64,000 nt of DNA from Crotophaga sulcirostris. Its lineage: Eukaryota; Chordata; Aves; Cuculiformes; Crotophagidae. The stretch's first letter is position 1. Each line of letters starts with the position of its first letter. Where the stretch lies: the NCBI GenBank assembly GCA_013397455.1, contig VYZB01000383.1:806764-870763 (forward strand). Direction: 5' to 3'. This document shows positions 36,801 through 49,070 of this stretch, piece after piece. The notes under the pieces are model-generated. The model was not told the origin of the DNA, did no database searches, and saw nothing but the letters and a program-made list of their open reading frames with translations. Position numbers and translations under genes: made by a program.

Positions 36801-39800
36801 ATATTTGCACTGAAAATAGAGCTGCAAATCCATGTTATGTATTAATAGTTTAAAATTAAAATTAAATACCTGGATGTGTAGCTGCTGATGAATGCCATGC
36901 TGAGAAAAATAAGATATCCTATAATTTTACAGCCTAAATCTCTGACATCTGCAGTATCTTCCACTGCAGGTGTTCCCTTGGAAATTTGGAATCAGAGAAC
37001 GAAGAAAATTGTGACTCTGCAAAATCTTAATCCAAAACCAAGGTAGATCAAAATGAATTTAGGCACTGTTGCTTAGAGAAATATCTGCTGAGGTGTATGG
37101 CACACTGATAGACCCTGGGTTGATGTTGCCAGTTATCCCCTCTACAACATCAGGACTCTCCCCAAGCCTTTTTTTTTCAGTACCACTGGTGCTTGCAGAC
37201 AGGGATAAGGCAGCCTGAGCTTCTTCCCTTGCACTGCCCATACAATTGCTACCCAGAGACAAGTGCTAACACCACAGGGCACCAAAAGCCTGCTAGTTTT
37301 ACCACAGTGTTTTTCAGGAGAACTCAACAGAACTACCAAAAAAGGAAAAAACTGGTAATAATTAGTATGCAGGCTGAAGGGTGGGATTGACTAGAAAAGA
37401 AAAAAAACTCTCAAAGGAAGCATGTGAAGGGACACAAAGTCCCAGGTGAACTAGATACAGACACTAAAGCATGGATTGAGCCCAGCTGGTTTTGATAGCT
37501 CTCTACAAACCAGACTCTTATGAAGCAAGGCCCCTCCCGATGAACTGACTGGGATGAAAAGAGCTGCTCTGCAAATTGGACCTTGCCAGAGAAAATCCAG
37601 ATAAGTGTATGAAAAAGACCATACCCGATCCTAGGGAGAAGATCTGACAAGTCCGACTCAGGAGCCAGAAGCTATTTATAATTGCAGCAAAAAAATAAAC
37701 TCTTAACTACAACCTTGGAAGCAACAGGCTTGCTGAGCCAAGCATCATCTCAGAGATTACAGTCTAATGAGAAATCTCCCTAGCTCCCTCCCTCCCCTCC
37801 TCTGTGTGTGCATCCCTTTGATGTACAGCTCCAAGGGCTGGCCAGGTGCAACCTGTTTTATTGAATAATAAGCATATAGCTTTGTAAAATATTCTGAAGA
37901 CTTCAGATGAACCTGGGTTCAATGTTTTATGTCTAGGAGTTTCAGCTCCTGATAGCTGCTGGCTGAGCATGTCTCCTCACTTGGAAGGTACTGTACCTCT
38001 CCTCTTCAGCTTGCAGTGAAGAAGCTGAGGTGCAGGACAACCCTGCATCTTCCCTACACGAAAAGGATGGGCAGGGATCTGGCTCCTGGGGAGGGTAAGG
38101 TAACTGGATGCGAGTTTGCAGGGGAATTCACTCACTTGCAGTCTTTCTGAACCAAACCCGCAGGGTTCTGCTGGTGAACTGAGGACTGGAGGGAGGGAAT
38201 AGGCTGGGGATGTTTTATGCGCTGGCTGCTATGCTCTGGGCCACCACAGGCAGATGTACTTCTCCATTACTCAGCTTCCAAGTGAGGCCAGATTGTTCAT
38301 CCTGGCTTTGACTCCTTCTTTGCACAAGTCCAGCCATGTGCTGTGGATGATTCCCTTCTCTTCACCACGCAAAGACAAGTCTGTTTCAACCTGCCTCCAT
38401 CCACAAGAGTAGGTGTGTGGAGTGCACTGCTGGGCAGACACCCAAGGCAGCTCTCAACAAGCTAGGCTGAGCTTTGAGAGCAACACAACCACTTTTCGTT
38501 TGGCACTTGGGAGCAAAGTAACCACTCTGCCAAGCTAATGCAACGTGCTTCCAAGGAAGGCTAATTAACCCAAAAAGACATCACACTAGTGTCATCACCT
38601 GGCTCTGGATTGCTAAATAAGCACCTCCGGGGCTCTCCTGGGCATTTCCAAGAAATGCTGCTCTGTACTACATCAGCTGGATACCATAGCATGCCACCTG
38701 CTGCTGCCCACAGCTGGAAACTCCTCGCTGAAGCCCAGGCAGTGAAGTACGTGCTCTCCCACCATACACACATCCAGCGAGGGGACAGGCAGCATCCAGA
38801 CACACTGAGTGAGTACAACTCAGAGATGGCAAAAAGGTAACAGTAAGTCAATTGGATCAGGAAGTCATTAAAACACACCCAGTTGCTCAGCGCTGATGAC
38901 TGTCTTGCTCACTGGAGCTATTCCCCTCTGTCCACACATGCCTCTCTCTGGCCCTTGACCCCTCAATCAGCGCCAGCAGTAGAGAATTGCCTGACCCAAA
39001 ATCCAAGCGCTAACCCCACACGGCACGTACAAAGGATCAAGAAACAGCCATTCTCCTCTTCCTTTTGCCAGGGAAGCAGCAGATGCTGGATTCCATCTAC
39101 AGGTTTTTTCCTCTCAGCACACACAACACGAGCAATTTCCAATATACATGCTCATTACGCTCCAGTGGAGCATACGATAAAGCAAAGGTAAGCAGCAGCC
39201 AGAGGACTGTCTGTACACAGCAGCCAATGATGGGGAAACTGTTCTCAGCTTACAAAATCGACTCAGACACTTCCAGAAATTCACATCAGATATCCACCCT
39301 CTCTGAATGGATAATAAATACGTCTGACCCAATAATCCAAGTGTTATCTGTGTTCCAACTACCAAATCATACAATACAGCTACACACCTGATGTAATTTT
39401 AATAACATAAGACCACAAAGAGCAATGGAGCACAATGGCAAAAACAGACAAGGGAACATTGATTTTCAGATTGCATTCCACTATAAACATCAAACTGCTG
39501 GCGGTTTATCTGAAATATAAGCAGACCTAAGCGGGACCAAAAGAGGCTGAAGTTCACGCGTTTAGGCTGCACAGTGCTTAATGTGCCAACCCCAGTGGAT
39601 CCTGCAGGCAAACTGCCTCTGCCAGCCATAAACAGTTATTCTTCATTCAGGATCAATACAACTTCTACTACAGTTGTACTAATTGTAATAGCTGGATTTC
39701 GACAACGTTCATGCGCGTGTTACGGAACACGGGCTCCTGACTACAGGGGGAGAATTGAAACTTCTCTCAGCACAGATAATTACACCTTATCTTAAGGCCT

Positions 39801-41334
39801 TGGCCAAACTTCTCATGCTCATGCAACAGAAGTTATAACACCCTGAATGCCTTCAGCTCTCACTGACTTCTCGTAGTCCCAGGAAGCTCTTCAAGAACAG
39901 CCTCTGGGGAGCAGGACCACAGGAGAAGGAGGCTCACTGCTAGCTTTTCCTGTCACTTACCAGGTAAAACTTTCCTGACATCAGCTGAATTATTCCCTTT
40001 TACAACCAGGAAATCACCACCACAATCTTGTACACTGCCCTTAGACCTTATTCGAGTCAGGTAAGGGATATGAGTTTCCTTTCACAAGCTGCTTTCCATC
40101 TGACATATTTGGGAGCATGCATGCTATGGGCTTTTTGCTCAACCATAAGCCATTAATCGTTCTCTCCATTCAGAATGAATAAGCTTCCAAACCATACACC
40201 AAATGGCACTGAATTTAAGGAGTTAAAATTTTAACCAGCTTCTCAATAGGTGAGTTGGACAGACCAGTATTCCTAAATCTAACATTGGTACGAGCTAGGA
40301 AATTTGGATTTATTTAAATTTTTTTTATTATTTTATTTTATTTATTTGGATTTTAGTGAAGATGAGCCCAAACAACATAACTTAAAAACAGCTAAGTTAG
40401 GAAACTTAAAGAAGATATCAGCCCTGAATGCAGGGGGAGATTTCTAGGGACAAATTCTCTGATGCACTGTATGCTGCACAGGTTCTGCCCTAAGCATCCG
40501 CGGCTGCCGGCTGTCAAAGGCAGACACCAGGAGAAATGGGGCTTTAGTGTGACAGGTCCAGTGAGTGACACGGAGGAGAACTTCTAAACTTTGACGCCTC
40601 TGATGGCTGTCAGTTTTGACCCCGTGTCACTGCAGCCAACAGCCAACTTTCCTTCTTTACTGGCACACAGAACAAATATGCAAGGCTGTCCTTCTGCCTC
40701 ACCCAGCAAAACCTGCAGCCAGATCCTACCCGAAAGTCACTACTTTCTTACAGTCCAGGATTACTGGAATGCTCAGCTTTCCCAAGAAATGCAGTGGCCA
40801 CAGAAAGGAGGTGACTGGATCAAGCAGGTACAGCCTCCAAGGAGATGACAGTGTTTAGGTACTCTCTTGCTTCCAGAGGAGTCTGCAGAGGACTCGCTGC
40901 TGGTTTCAGTAGCAACAGGAGCATGAAGACAAGACAACTCAGTTACCCAGCTGATAACAACATGATATTGGCAATGCTATCACATTGGTCCCAACCATAA
41001 CATTTCCTGGTCCTTTCAGAAGCTTTTCAAGCATCATTCAGGCTCAGGGAGTATTATTTCACCATCACTGCCTTCTCTGAAGTGCTAAAGAAACATTTAC
41101 CAGTATGCAAATACTTACAATTGTGAGTTTACACAAGAAGGGGAGATGCTTCTAGACTACTGTCTGTTTTTCTTTGGCAGAAATACAGAGTTGGTCACAG
41201 TTTGGAAAGTATTTAAAGCCTAATATTTTTCAAAGAAGAAGAGCCTCTACAAAAATAAATAAAGCAACAGAGCTTCATTCTCCACTGGACACCTCCAATT
41301 TCACACCAGTGCAACAGTATCAAACAAATAGCCA
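33861..41334. other. Long non-coding stretch with several conserved-looking parts
   Basis: About 7.5 kb without a recognised gene or repeat. Three parts stand out for low redundancy and transcription-factor-like words: 33990-34270 (a MEIS-like tgacagacag at 34041-34050), 36640-36940 (AT-rich, many TAAT and TTTATG words), and 39470-39800 (mixed composition with isolated CpGs and taattgtaat). A simple (TTTTA)n-like tract occupies about 40309-40356. Open frames are all under 110 codons. Confidence 0.45.
40309..40356. repeat. AT-rich simple repeat, TTTTA-like
   Basis: Near-continuous T runs broken by single A at 4- to 6-base intervals. Confidence 0.85.
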
Positions 41335-41760
41335 AGAATGATTCATGGTCTGGAAAACACGCTTTTCTGTGGGAGATTTAGAGAATTCAATCTTGTTAGC
41401 TTATCAAAGAGCGGGATACGAGGAGATTTGATCACAGTCTGTAAGAACCTACACAATATCTGGTATCTGATCCTAGGCGGTTCTTTAATCTGGCAGATCA
41501 AAGCACTAGAAGGTGAAATTAGAGGAACAAACTGGAAAAAGCAGACTTTTTACTCTTTACCCAGCCACTCAACCTGGGAGGTCACAGATTGTCCATTTCT
41601 CACATGCTCTAAGTTTGAATTCCTTCCTACTATAGGTATGTTCTAGCACAGTCATACAGTATTGGAGTTAATGCTGGAATTAGCAGATGAAATTCCACAT
41701 TCTGTAGTTTAACAGAAAATCAGGCAAGATGCTTATAGGCCATTCTGGCTTTAAAAATAA
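41335..41760 (+). mobile_element. Ancient CR1/L3-like LINE, 3' part of pol plus tail
   Basis: The order of words is that of an old amniote CR1/L3-like 3' region: aagaatgattcatggtctgg, aattcaatcttgttagctta, caaagagcgggatacgagga, gatttgatcacagtctgtaa, gaacctacacaatatctgg. After a degraded middle, taggccattctggcttt comes near the right end, where the consensus has 'tggtcccttctggcctt'. Translated, FNLVSLSKSGIRGDLITVCK at about 41395-41450 corresponds to the 'LFSLEKRRLRGDLI.VYK' block of CR1 pol. A 102-codon frame (41338-41646) stays open despite the age. No function is implied. The 5' part of the element is absent. Confidence 0.75.
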
Positions 41761-42419
41761 AAAAAAAAAAAGTATGAAATAGAGTTATACAAGCAATATG
41801 AAATGGTTAGACAAGCACATAATGCAATAATGCCACTTATCAAATTATTTTTTGACATTTAGAACATATTTTTGCATCAAAAGCTGTGATGATTATGAAA
41901 CAGCAGGTAAAACCTGTTTTCCTTTTGCTTCTTACACTCATCAAATTTATTTTGAGGCAAACTGAGGATGTTTGGGCTTTATTCGGGTGGCTTTCTTGTT
42001 ACTATAAATTTCTAATTTCTCCCCTATATAATTAATATCAAAGCATCTTCAAAACTCCCACACATGGAAAAAGAACATTCATGACCATGAAAATGTTCAC
42101 TCTTTAGCCTGGAATGCAGCTGACCTTTCCTTTCTCAGCCGTTACAGTTTCTTAGCTTCCACAAATAGATATTTACTCTTTGGTTTTTTGGGTTGTTTTT
42201 TTTGGAAATGTTCCATTCACACAGGGATTTCACTCAAAGTAACACATGCTCCACAGATTAGCAGGCTCTTAAAAATACGCTTGTCTTCCCTTTATGGGTC
42301 TGGTCTATTAAAAAGAAGTTAACAGAAAGACACCCATTAGCTTCTGTGGGTATTGGATTGGGGCCTAAATTATTGCTAGCGCTGAACACGCACAGGCAGA
42401 AAGTATTTCAGAAAACATG
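41761..42419. other. Unique AT-rich non-coding DNA
   Basis: Begins with a run of 13 A (41759-41771). No gene or further repeat seen. Confidence 0.45.
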
Positions 42420-42636
42420 TATCACAGTATTACAAGGTTGGAAAGGACCTCTGAGATCATCGAGTCCAACCTAGAACCCAACACCAACACCAACCCAGCA
42501 TCTAAACCCTGGCACTGAGTGCCTCAGCCAATCTCCCCTTAAACACCTCCAGGGATGGAGACTCCACCACCTCCCTGGGCAGCGCATTCCAATGGCCAAT
42601 CACCCTTTCAGGGAAGAACTTTTCCCTAATGTCAAG
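42420..42636 (-). mobile_element. CR1 LINE, 3' end, 5'-truncated (copy B)
   Basis: On the plus strand it starts with the tail atcacagtattacaag, then gttggaaaggacctctgaga, the ccaacaccaacaccaaccca block, and the complement of the last ORF2 codons (gcgcattccaatggccaatc, accctttcagggaagaactt). The match stops at gtcaag, 42636. It is almost identical to copies C and E and so is young. No target-site duplication is obvious, which is usual for CR1. Confidence 0.93.
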
Positions 42637-43804
42637 GCTTCATGCCTTCCACACACACATACACAGCTCCTCTGCACACCAGGTTCTCTCCTCCCCATCC
42701 TACACTGTCAGCTTCTCCTTTCTTGGCCATCAATGGGAACAGCACTTGCAGCTCACAAAACACAAATCGTCAGTGGACCATTGATCTTGATACCACTACA
42801 TCCTTCTAAGCTGCTGTGCCAAACCCCATATGGGCACCACATCCATGTACGCATATCAAATGCACCTTACGAGCTGAGAAGAAATGTCTTAATGTATCAA
42901 ACAATTGCATGTAACGTACAAAGTACATTCTGCAGACTCCTAAACATTTTCCTGGCAAGACCATCAGCGGGCTCGCCAGCTCATTACAGAATGCTAATTA
43001 CATCCCATCTAGTGACTTGAAACTGCTAAACAGCACTGAGTTATGTATGCTTTCCTGGGAAACACCAGAAAGCTAAACCTCTCCACGGTTGGCTTAGAAA
43101 AGATTAGTTTACAGAGATGTCTGTTCCTTGTCAAAAAATTCCTTCGATTTCTTTCTTTCATATTGCACACGGACAGATCATTATTGGCTTCAAATTGCAG
43201 AATCCATTTCTTCCCGTTAAGAAAATCCATGGTAAGTCTTACTGGGTTAAACAAGTAATTTTAAGAAACTAAATGAAAACAGGCAGAAACAGGTTTCTGA
43301 GGATAAACAGAGGTTTAAAAAAACACTTTTAAATTTAAATGGAAGCAGAAGTGGAGGCATAGAAAGCTGAATTTTTCTTACTAACTGAAACCAGAATCTG
43401 AAATCCAGTTGTGTGGAATCTAGACTGCTCAGCCACTCCCACTCATTCCAGTTTTCTCCTCACCTCCCCACTACTGCAGCACTCACTTGTTGCCTCTTCT
43501 CTTTAATTAGGCATTCATCCCACAAGCTGTTTGTAGCAGCAGTGTCCCATTCACTGCAGCAGGGCATGAGGTCTAGCCACACGGAGCCCTCTGCCATCTG
43601 CTCAGGGCTGGGTCTGACTTACATTGTGTGTTTGAAAAGCATCCCATATGCTGGAGCCCCATTCCTAACAGAGGACTCTCAGGCAAGGCAGAACAGGAAC
43701 ATGCTTAGATATTAGTATAAAAATCAAAAATTACAGATTTTTTCCAGCGTCAAGCAGGTTCTTAATTCCTACAGCTCTCCCATGACTTTCCTTAACAGGT
43801 TTTA
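42637..43804. other. Non-coding DNA with a conserved-looking part
   Basis: The 42860-43260 part is free of repeats, has TAAT-core words (cagaatgctaattacatc), and ends with a donor-like catGGTAAGT at about 43229-43237. I see no plausible coding exon; the frames crossing it lack recognisable sequence. Confidence 0.4.
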
Positions 43805-43950
43805 AAGCTCTTCAGAAGGAGATAAGGGTCTGTATTTACAAACAGGGAAATCGTGCACAGGAAAAACTGATAGCAGAGCCAGAAATAGTACTTTAGCCCC
43901 CCCAGCCTCAGGCCAGTGCCAAATACATTGGGCTACACTTGTCTTCCAGG
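43805..43950 (-). repeat. MIR-like ancient SINE remnant
   Basis: The words tatttacaaacagggaaatc, atagcagagccagaaatagt, agcctcaggccagtgccaaa and tacattgggctacactt correspond in order to the reverse-complement MIR blocks ('ttttacagatggggaaac', 'gtggcagagccaggaatag', 'ctcccagcccagtgccctaa', 'ccactgggctacact'). Confidence 0.6.
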
Positions 43951-46494
43951 AAGCTGTTATGGTCAACTCCCACTAACTGCTGCCTTAGTGCTTCTGAACA
44001 TGCTGGGTTTATTTTAAATATTTCCTACCCAGGAAAAGAGAGTAAGCTAGTTCATGTGTAAAATACACTAGCATGCACTTCTGATTTAATGTCTATAATA
44101 TCCTGCATTCTTTATGCTACAGAGAAAAGAAAAAAAGCTTTGGGATACTATCTGCTTCCACCACACTGCTGAAATTGCAGAGGATGAAGTAATGCATGGG
44201 GAGTCAGGGACTGACTCCCAGATATGTCCTATCTGTTCCAGTTCTGGTCACATTAACTCCTGTGAGTTCTCTCTGCTGCGTACACTCAAGGGCACTTAAG
44301 AGAAAGGAAAAGTATTCACTGCCAACTTGTAGAGAAGCTCCTACCTTACCAGCACTGTTGTGGCACTGTGGAAAATGCCAGAGACACATCAGAGCTACAG
44401 AGTTTAGAGCTAAACTTCTCAAGATAGAGGGAGTAGACAGACACCTCTCAAATCTGCACACTCATCAGGTCTCTTTTCACTGATGTTTTTGATTCAGTCC
44501 AACTTACAGATGCACTTTTGACCACTGCAGCACTTCAGCTCTGCTCTCCTCAGAGCGTGTGAGCTCTCTGACCCCAACAGCCCAGAGCTGCTTGGGTTGA
44601 CAAGTGACATCTGACAAAGAGTGACAAGAGAGAAGATCTGCAGAGCTAAGATATGTCAAAGAGGACCCTAGAACATGGACTGGGGCCCTGACCTGGAATA
44701 GTAACACTTAGTTCCACAGATATCAACTGTTTGAATTTGATCATCTTCTCAATTCTTGAGGAATAGATTGGGACCAAAGCCAAAAAAGAAACCCAGCTAA
44801 GGAATACAAAGAAAGCAGGAGCTGCCTTTAAGCAGGGTTGTATTCAGTTGGTCTCCACAGTCTAGGCAAGTGTACAATGTGCTCCACACTTCTCTATATG
44901 TTGCTTCCACTTTAAAAAAAGACAGGTAATTTAGCCAAATGAGGGGAATCATTCATCTAGAGGCAAGAATGCAGTCTGTCCCTGATGGCCTAATAACCAC
45001 TTGCAGAGCCACCGCTTTCCAGGAAAGGAATTAGGGGGTCAGAGCAAACAAGGAACTCAACATGAGCTCCCAGTGCAATGGTACCAACATCAACAACAAA
45101 TGGAGAGCTGAAGCAGAAAGGTCATTTAACTTGAGTTGAAACAGTACATGCCTTAACCCAGTTCATCTGTACTAAAGCAGCAGGGAGCATTCACACCGCC
45201 TAATGAGCAGCTGACCTAAGAGGGCAGTAACCCCAACTCAGCTAGAGCCCAAACAGAACATGGGAGCACAGATTTGACATTTACAAGCTGGAGAGAACGT
45301 AGCAAAAAAAGTGAAGACAGCTTTGTGTTTTCTGAAATGTCTCAGGAAGGTGGAAGATGGGAAGCAGCAGTACCGTGGGAACGTCCTCTAAATTAATCAG
45401 CAATACGAGAGAGCGTGCTTCTAACTTTGGCACTTGCACACTCCTCGCTTCCTCTGCTCCAGCAATTAGCACAAGGGATATGCCTGACACACTGGACCAC
45501 ATGACAGGAAAAAGTTCTGGAGTCCTTTGGGAAGCACACACCCATGCTGGGGTGCAACACTGCGCTGACCCTGTGCTCCCAGTACAACTCCTTGGATGAG
45601 CTGAAGGACCCACTGACAAGCTACACCTTCCACCTGGGCTCACTAAACGGGACAGAGGTCACAGCACCCCACAGCAAGTGGTCTCAGGGATTAATAAACC
45701 CCAAATTTTTCCATCTCCAACTTTACAAGGATTAAACACTTATATCTAAGCACCTGCTGTAAGCAGAAAGAACATCAGCTCCCTCACCCACAAAGCCATC
45801 TCTCCGTGGCCTGGAAAGCCCACAGCGATGGTGCAAAATAAAAACTGCCAGCATGGCCTGCTGTAAGAGCGTGCAAATGCATCCAGTATCCACACACATT
45901 CCATGCAGGGCAGGGCAGGCTAAGCTGCCACTGCAGTGTGTGCATACTAAGTGGAGGCTTTGCTGTGCTACCAGAGAGAACGCACGAGATGTCTATTTGC
46001 ACAGACAAACACAATAGTCAGATTCAATTATTCTCTGTGGATGCTCTGAAACAAAATGCTAACACACCAAACAGTGTTTTAATGAGAGGGTCCCATCCCT
46101 GAAGACCTAGTAGTTCAATTTATGTAGCAGAAGAAACCGGGACAGTCTTGTCTGCATAATTGGAAAATAACGCCGGCGTACCTAAAAAGTTCAGAATTGC
46201 AGTACAGTTTCACTTGCCATGTGGTTTACCATGCTTTTTTTCCTTTGCTTGGCTTTGTTCTGTTTTCTGACAATACAGGAGGTGAAAAAGAAATTTCCAT
46301 TGGTAGCCCCCAGCATACACCACATTCTAAAAAGGTTCAGAGTGTAACGAGGGGAAAGAAGGCTTTTCTAAAAAACACTGTTTTCTCCGCACGTGTAACT
46401 CAGATGCAATGGGACCCCTTTGAGGTTACAGCAAGCTGAAAATTTAAAATGTAGCTCAGCAACCTGAAGGATGGTCTCTATGATTAAATACGGC
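43951..46494. other. Unique non-coding DNA
   Basis: No gene recognised. The minus-strand frame at 45281-45643 (120 codons) and its plus-strand partners resemble nothing known. 46120-46200 contains isolated CpGs (aataacgccggcgtacc) in otherwise CpG-poor DNA. Confidence 0.4.
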
Positions 46495-46600
46495 AGCACA
46501 GACAATCCAGGTTCAATACTGGCTCTGCCAGGGATACCTGCTCAGTCCTTCAGCCTCTGAGCCCCAAGTCATCATCTTGAAAACGGTGTTCAAAATTGGA
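46495..46600 (+). repeat. MIR-like ancient SINE remnant
   Basis: Sense-strand words atccaggttcaatactggct, ctgccagggatacctgctca and cctctgagccccaagtcatc follow the MIR order 'acctgggttcaattcctggct', 'ctgccactgacttgctgtg', 'cctctgtgcctcagtttccc'. Confidence 0.5.
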
Positions 46601-47222
46601 GTTCATTGTAGGCCTTCCACAACATGACTTGTGCACATGCTGCAGCTGGTTCTAGAGGGTACTGATCATTCAGAGCAACTACAACAGTACCACTCTGTGG
46701 ATCTCGGTCTGGATTCAAGTTTTTTTTGCTAGACTAACAAGAATAACACACCAGATGAGACAGCCACTCCCCTGGCAGAGTAAGCCAGCTGTAAATCTAG
46801 AAACCTCTCCCAGAGTCTTGGGGTTTGGATTCAACGTTGCAGCTTGGATTCCTCTCTAGTTTAAATCACCAAGGAAGAAAATTCAGCATTTGATTGAAAC
46901 CACTTATGCACAGAGCTTGGCTTACTGATCCAAGAAAAGTGATTATCTGCTCTTTTTTGAGAAGGGAAATGACTGTTCCTAAAGAAGAGATCACAAACGC
47001 CAATGTGCATTTTCTATAGAATTCTGAATTATATTTCACAGCTCCAGATAAAAATTAATGACCTTTGCGGTATGGAGAATGCTCCAACTGGGATCACTTT
47101 TTCTCTGATTTCTTATGCCTTATAGCACAGGCACAGAGTAAAATGTCTTTACAGATATAATTGTGTTATATCACGATACTAGACAGACATGATTCTAAGA
47201 CCAGACAGTAATTTACTCACTA
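46601..47222. other. Unique non-coding DNA
   Basis: Nothing recognisable; no open frame above 60 codons lies wholly within it. Confidence 0.4.
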
Positions 47223-47300
47223 AGGCTCTGATCCAGTTTCTGTTGAAATCAATGTAAAGGCTTCCCCTGACTTGAATGGCTATTGACTGGATCAATCTTT
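47223..47300. repeat. Ancient amniote repeat motif, palindromic form
   Basis: The phrases ggctctgatccagtttctgt, tgaaatcaatgtaaaggctt and cctgacttgaatggctattg match the ancient repeat in which 'gctctgatccagcttc' and 'attgacttcaatggg...ctggatcag' form a near palindrome. The second half ends in gactggatcaatc, as expected. Confidence 0.5.
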
Positions 47301-49016
47301 TTGTCTTCATAGCTGGAACACGGCAATTTTTCCTTATTGTTCTGTGACCTTGCTTTCTCATTAAACTTCACTCAGGGGATTCATAAGACACAGAATACTG
47401 CATGTGGAAGTTAACTCAAGAGATTTATTATACTCAGTCATGTCTAAATAGAGTAGTGACAAGCAGATGAACATACTTCTTTTCCAACCGTGCATTCTGC
47501 TGGCCATGGTGAGAATGTCAAGTTTTACTTTATGCAAGGTAAGATCTTAAAAATAATATCCAGATCTCACCTGCTACAAAGTCATGGAAATATGTGCAAT
47601 GGGGTAAACTAAGGATGATTTGAACTGCAGCTATTTGGTGATGGTGATTTGAGTTGGACACTTAAATGCGTGTAACAAAAGTTTGGCTGTTTGTGCTCTT
47701 TCATTGAACTCTGCCGGGTCATCCAGTCTCTTGCCTTCGCACACAACCACATCATTGATCCCTTTCATAAACAACCACGATCCGCATTAAACACATTCCC
47801 CTTTTTCAAAAGCTGTGACAGAAGCCTGCCCCTCACTTCTCTAGTGGCCAGAATATTGGAGTTTCCAGTCTGAACTTACTGATAACCAACACAGGCATCT
47901 AATCCTGTGCCATCCTAGTCCTTTGGCTTAAATAGTTCTTTTCTCTCCCTGGTGTTGACACACTTGATGTATTTATGGACACTTATATCCCCTTTCCACC
48001 TCAGCTTTGCTGGGCTAAGCAAGCCAGGCTATTGCTGTTTCCTCCCTAATGATGGCTCTTCACTCTGTTTAGAATATTTTGCACCTTGCAGTACTTGCAA
48101 AGGGGTACTTAAATTATTATATTTTACAGTCAGATTAGGCCATTATGACCTCCTGAATTACCCTGGATAAAGAATACCACCCGTAATTCCTGCATTTTGA
48201 CCATAATTTCAGATTAAACTAGGGCATATATTAATAGGCAGCAGAGAAACAAATCCATAATACTCTAATGCATCAAGCCCCAATTGTGCTCAGGTACCAA
48301 AATGATCAGAGACTCAGTAAAGGACACACAGAGGGTAGAGCAGTAAAAACCAGAGGCCATGAAAAATGCTGCACTGTTTTAACAAATACATGTTCTATGA
48401 CATAGTGAGCATCACAAAGTACTTTCAAAGTTAAAGTATAAACCAGTTATTCGTCCAACATTTATAACAAAAACAAGCTTTTCTTTACAAGGAATACTCC
48501 TAGAAACAGTTTCACTTGTTTTTTGTTTGTGTAAATATATAAAAATCATTGCAGGATTGCAGAGGGAAGACAATAACAAAGAAAAGACAGAGGTGGAAAG
48601 GGAAACTGATTTGAGATAAAAGCAAAACTAGCTCTTCAGGTTTTGGTCCAAACCAAAAAATATATTGAAAACATAAAGGCAATATTAGGGTTTACATCCT
48701 ATGTTGCAAAACAACAGGTCTTAATGCAGCAGAGTATGTTCATCAGTTTGGTCGGCAGGTCAACAGCAAGTAGAAATGTCAGCCCCACCAGGATCCAAGA
48801 CACCCTAGAACTGACCCTTTCAAAAGAGCTGAGGCATCCCTGGGAGGCTCAGGCTCCTTTATTCTAATGACTCCAATCATCTGGCCCTAGGGCTCACTCC
48901 TACTGCAAAGAGTCTTCTGCAATTCATGATTGCTTTGAAGCAAGTGGAACTATTTGCTGCTGAGGTCCTAATTTTTGCATGAGCAAATGCAGCACAACCT
49001 GTGGTGTAGCTTAAAG
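47301..49016. other. Unique non-coding DNA
   Basis: No gene or clear repeat. Composition is AT-rich around 48180-48640. Confidence 0.4.
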
Positions 49017-49070
49017 AGGTCCTGAGCACCCACAGCTTCCATTAGCTCCCTCTGAAGCTCAGAGCCTTCA
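49017..49070. repeat. Ancient amniote repeat motif
   Basis: The words gaggtcctgagcacccacag and cttccattagctccctctga match the 'gaggtgctgagcacccacag' + 'ctcccattgacttcaatggg' repeat common in turtles, crocodilians and birds. Confidence 0.45.
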
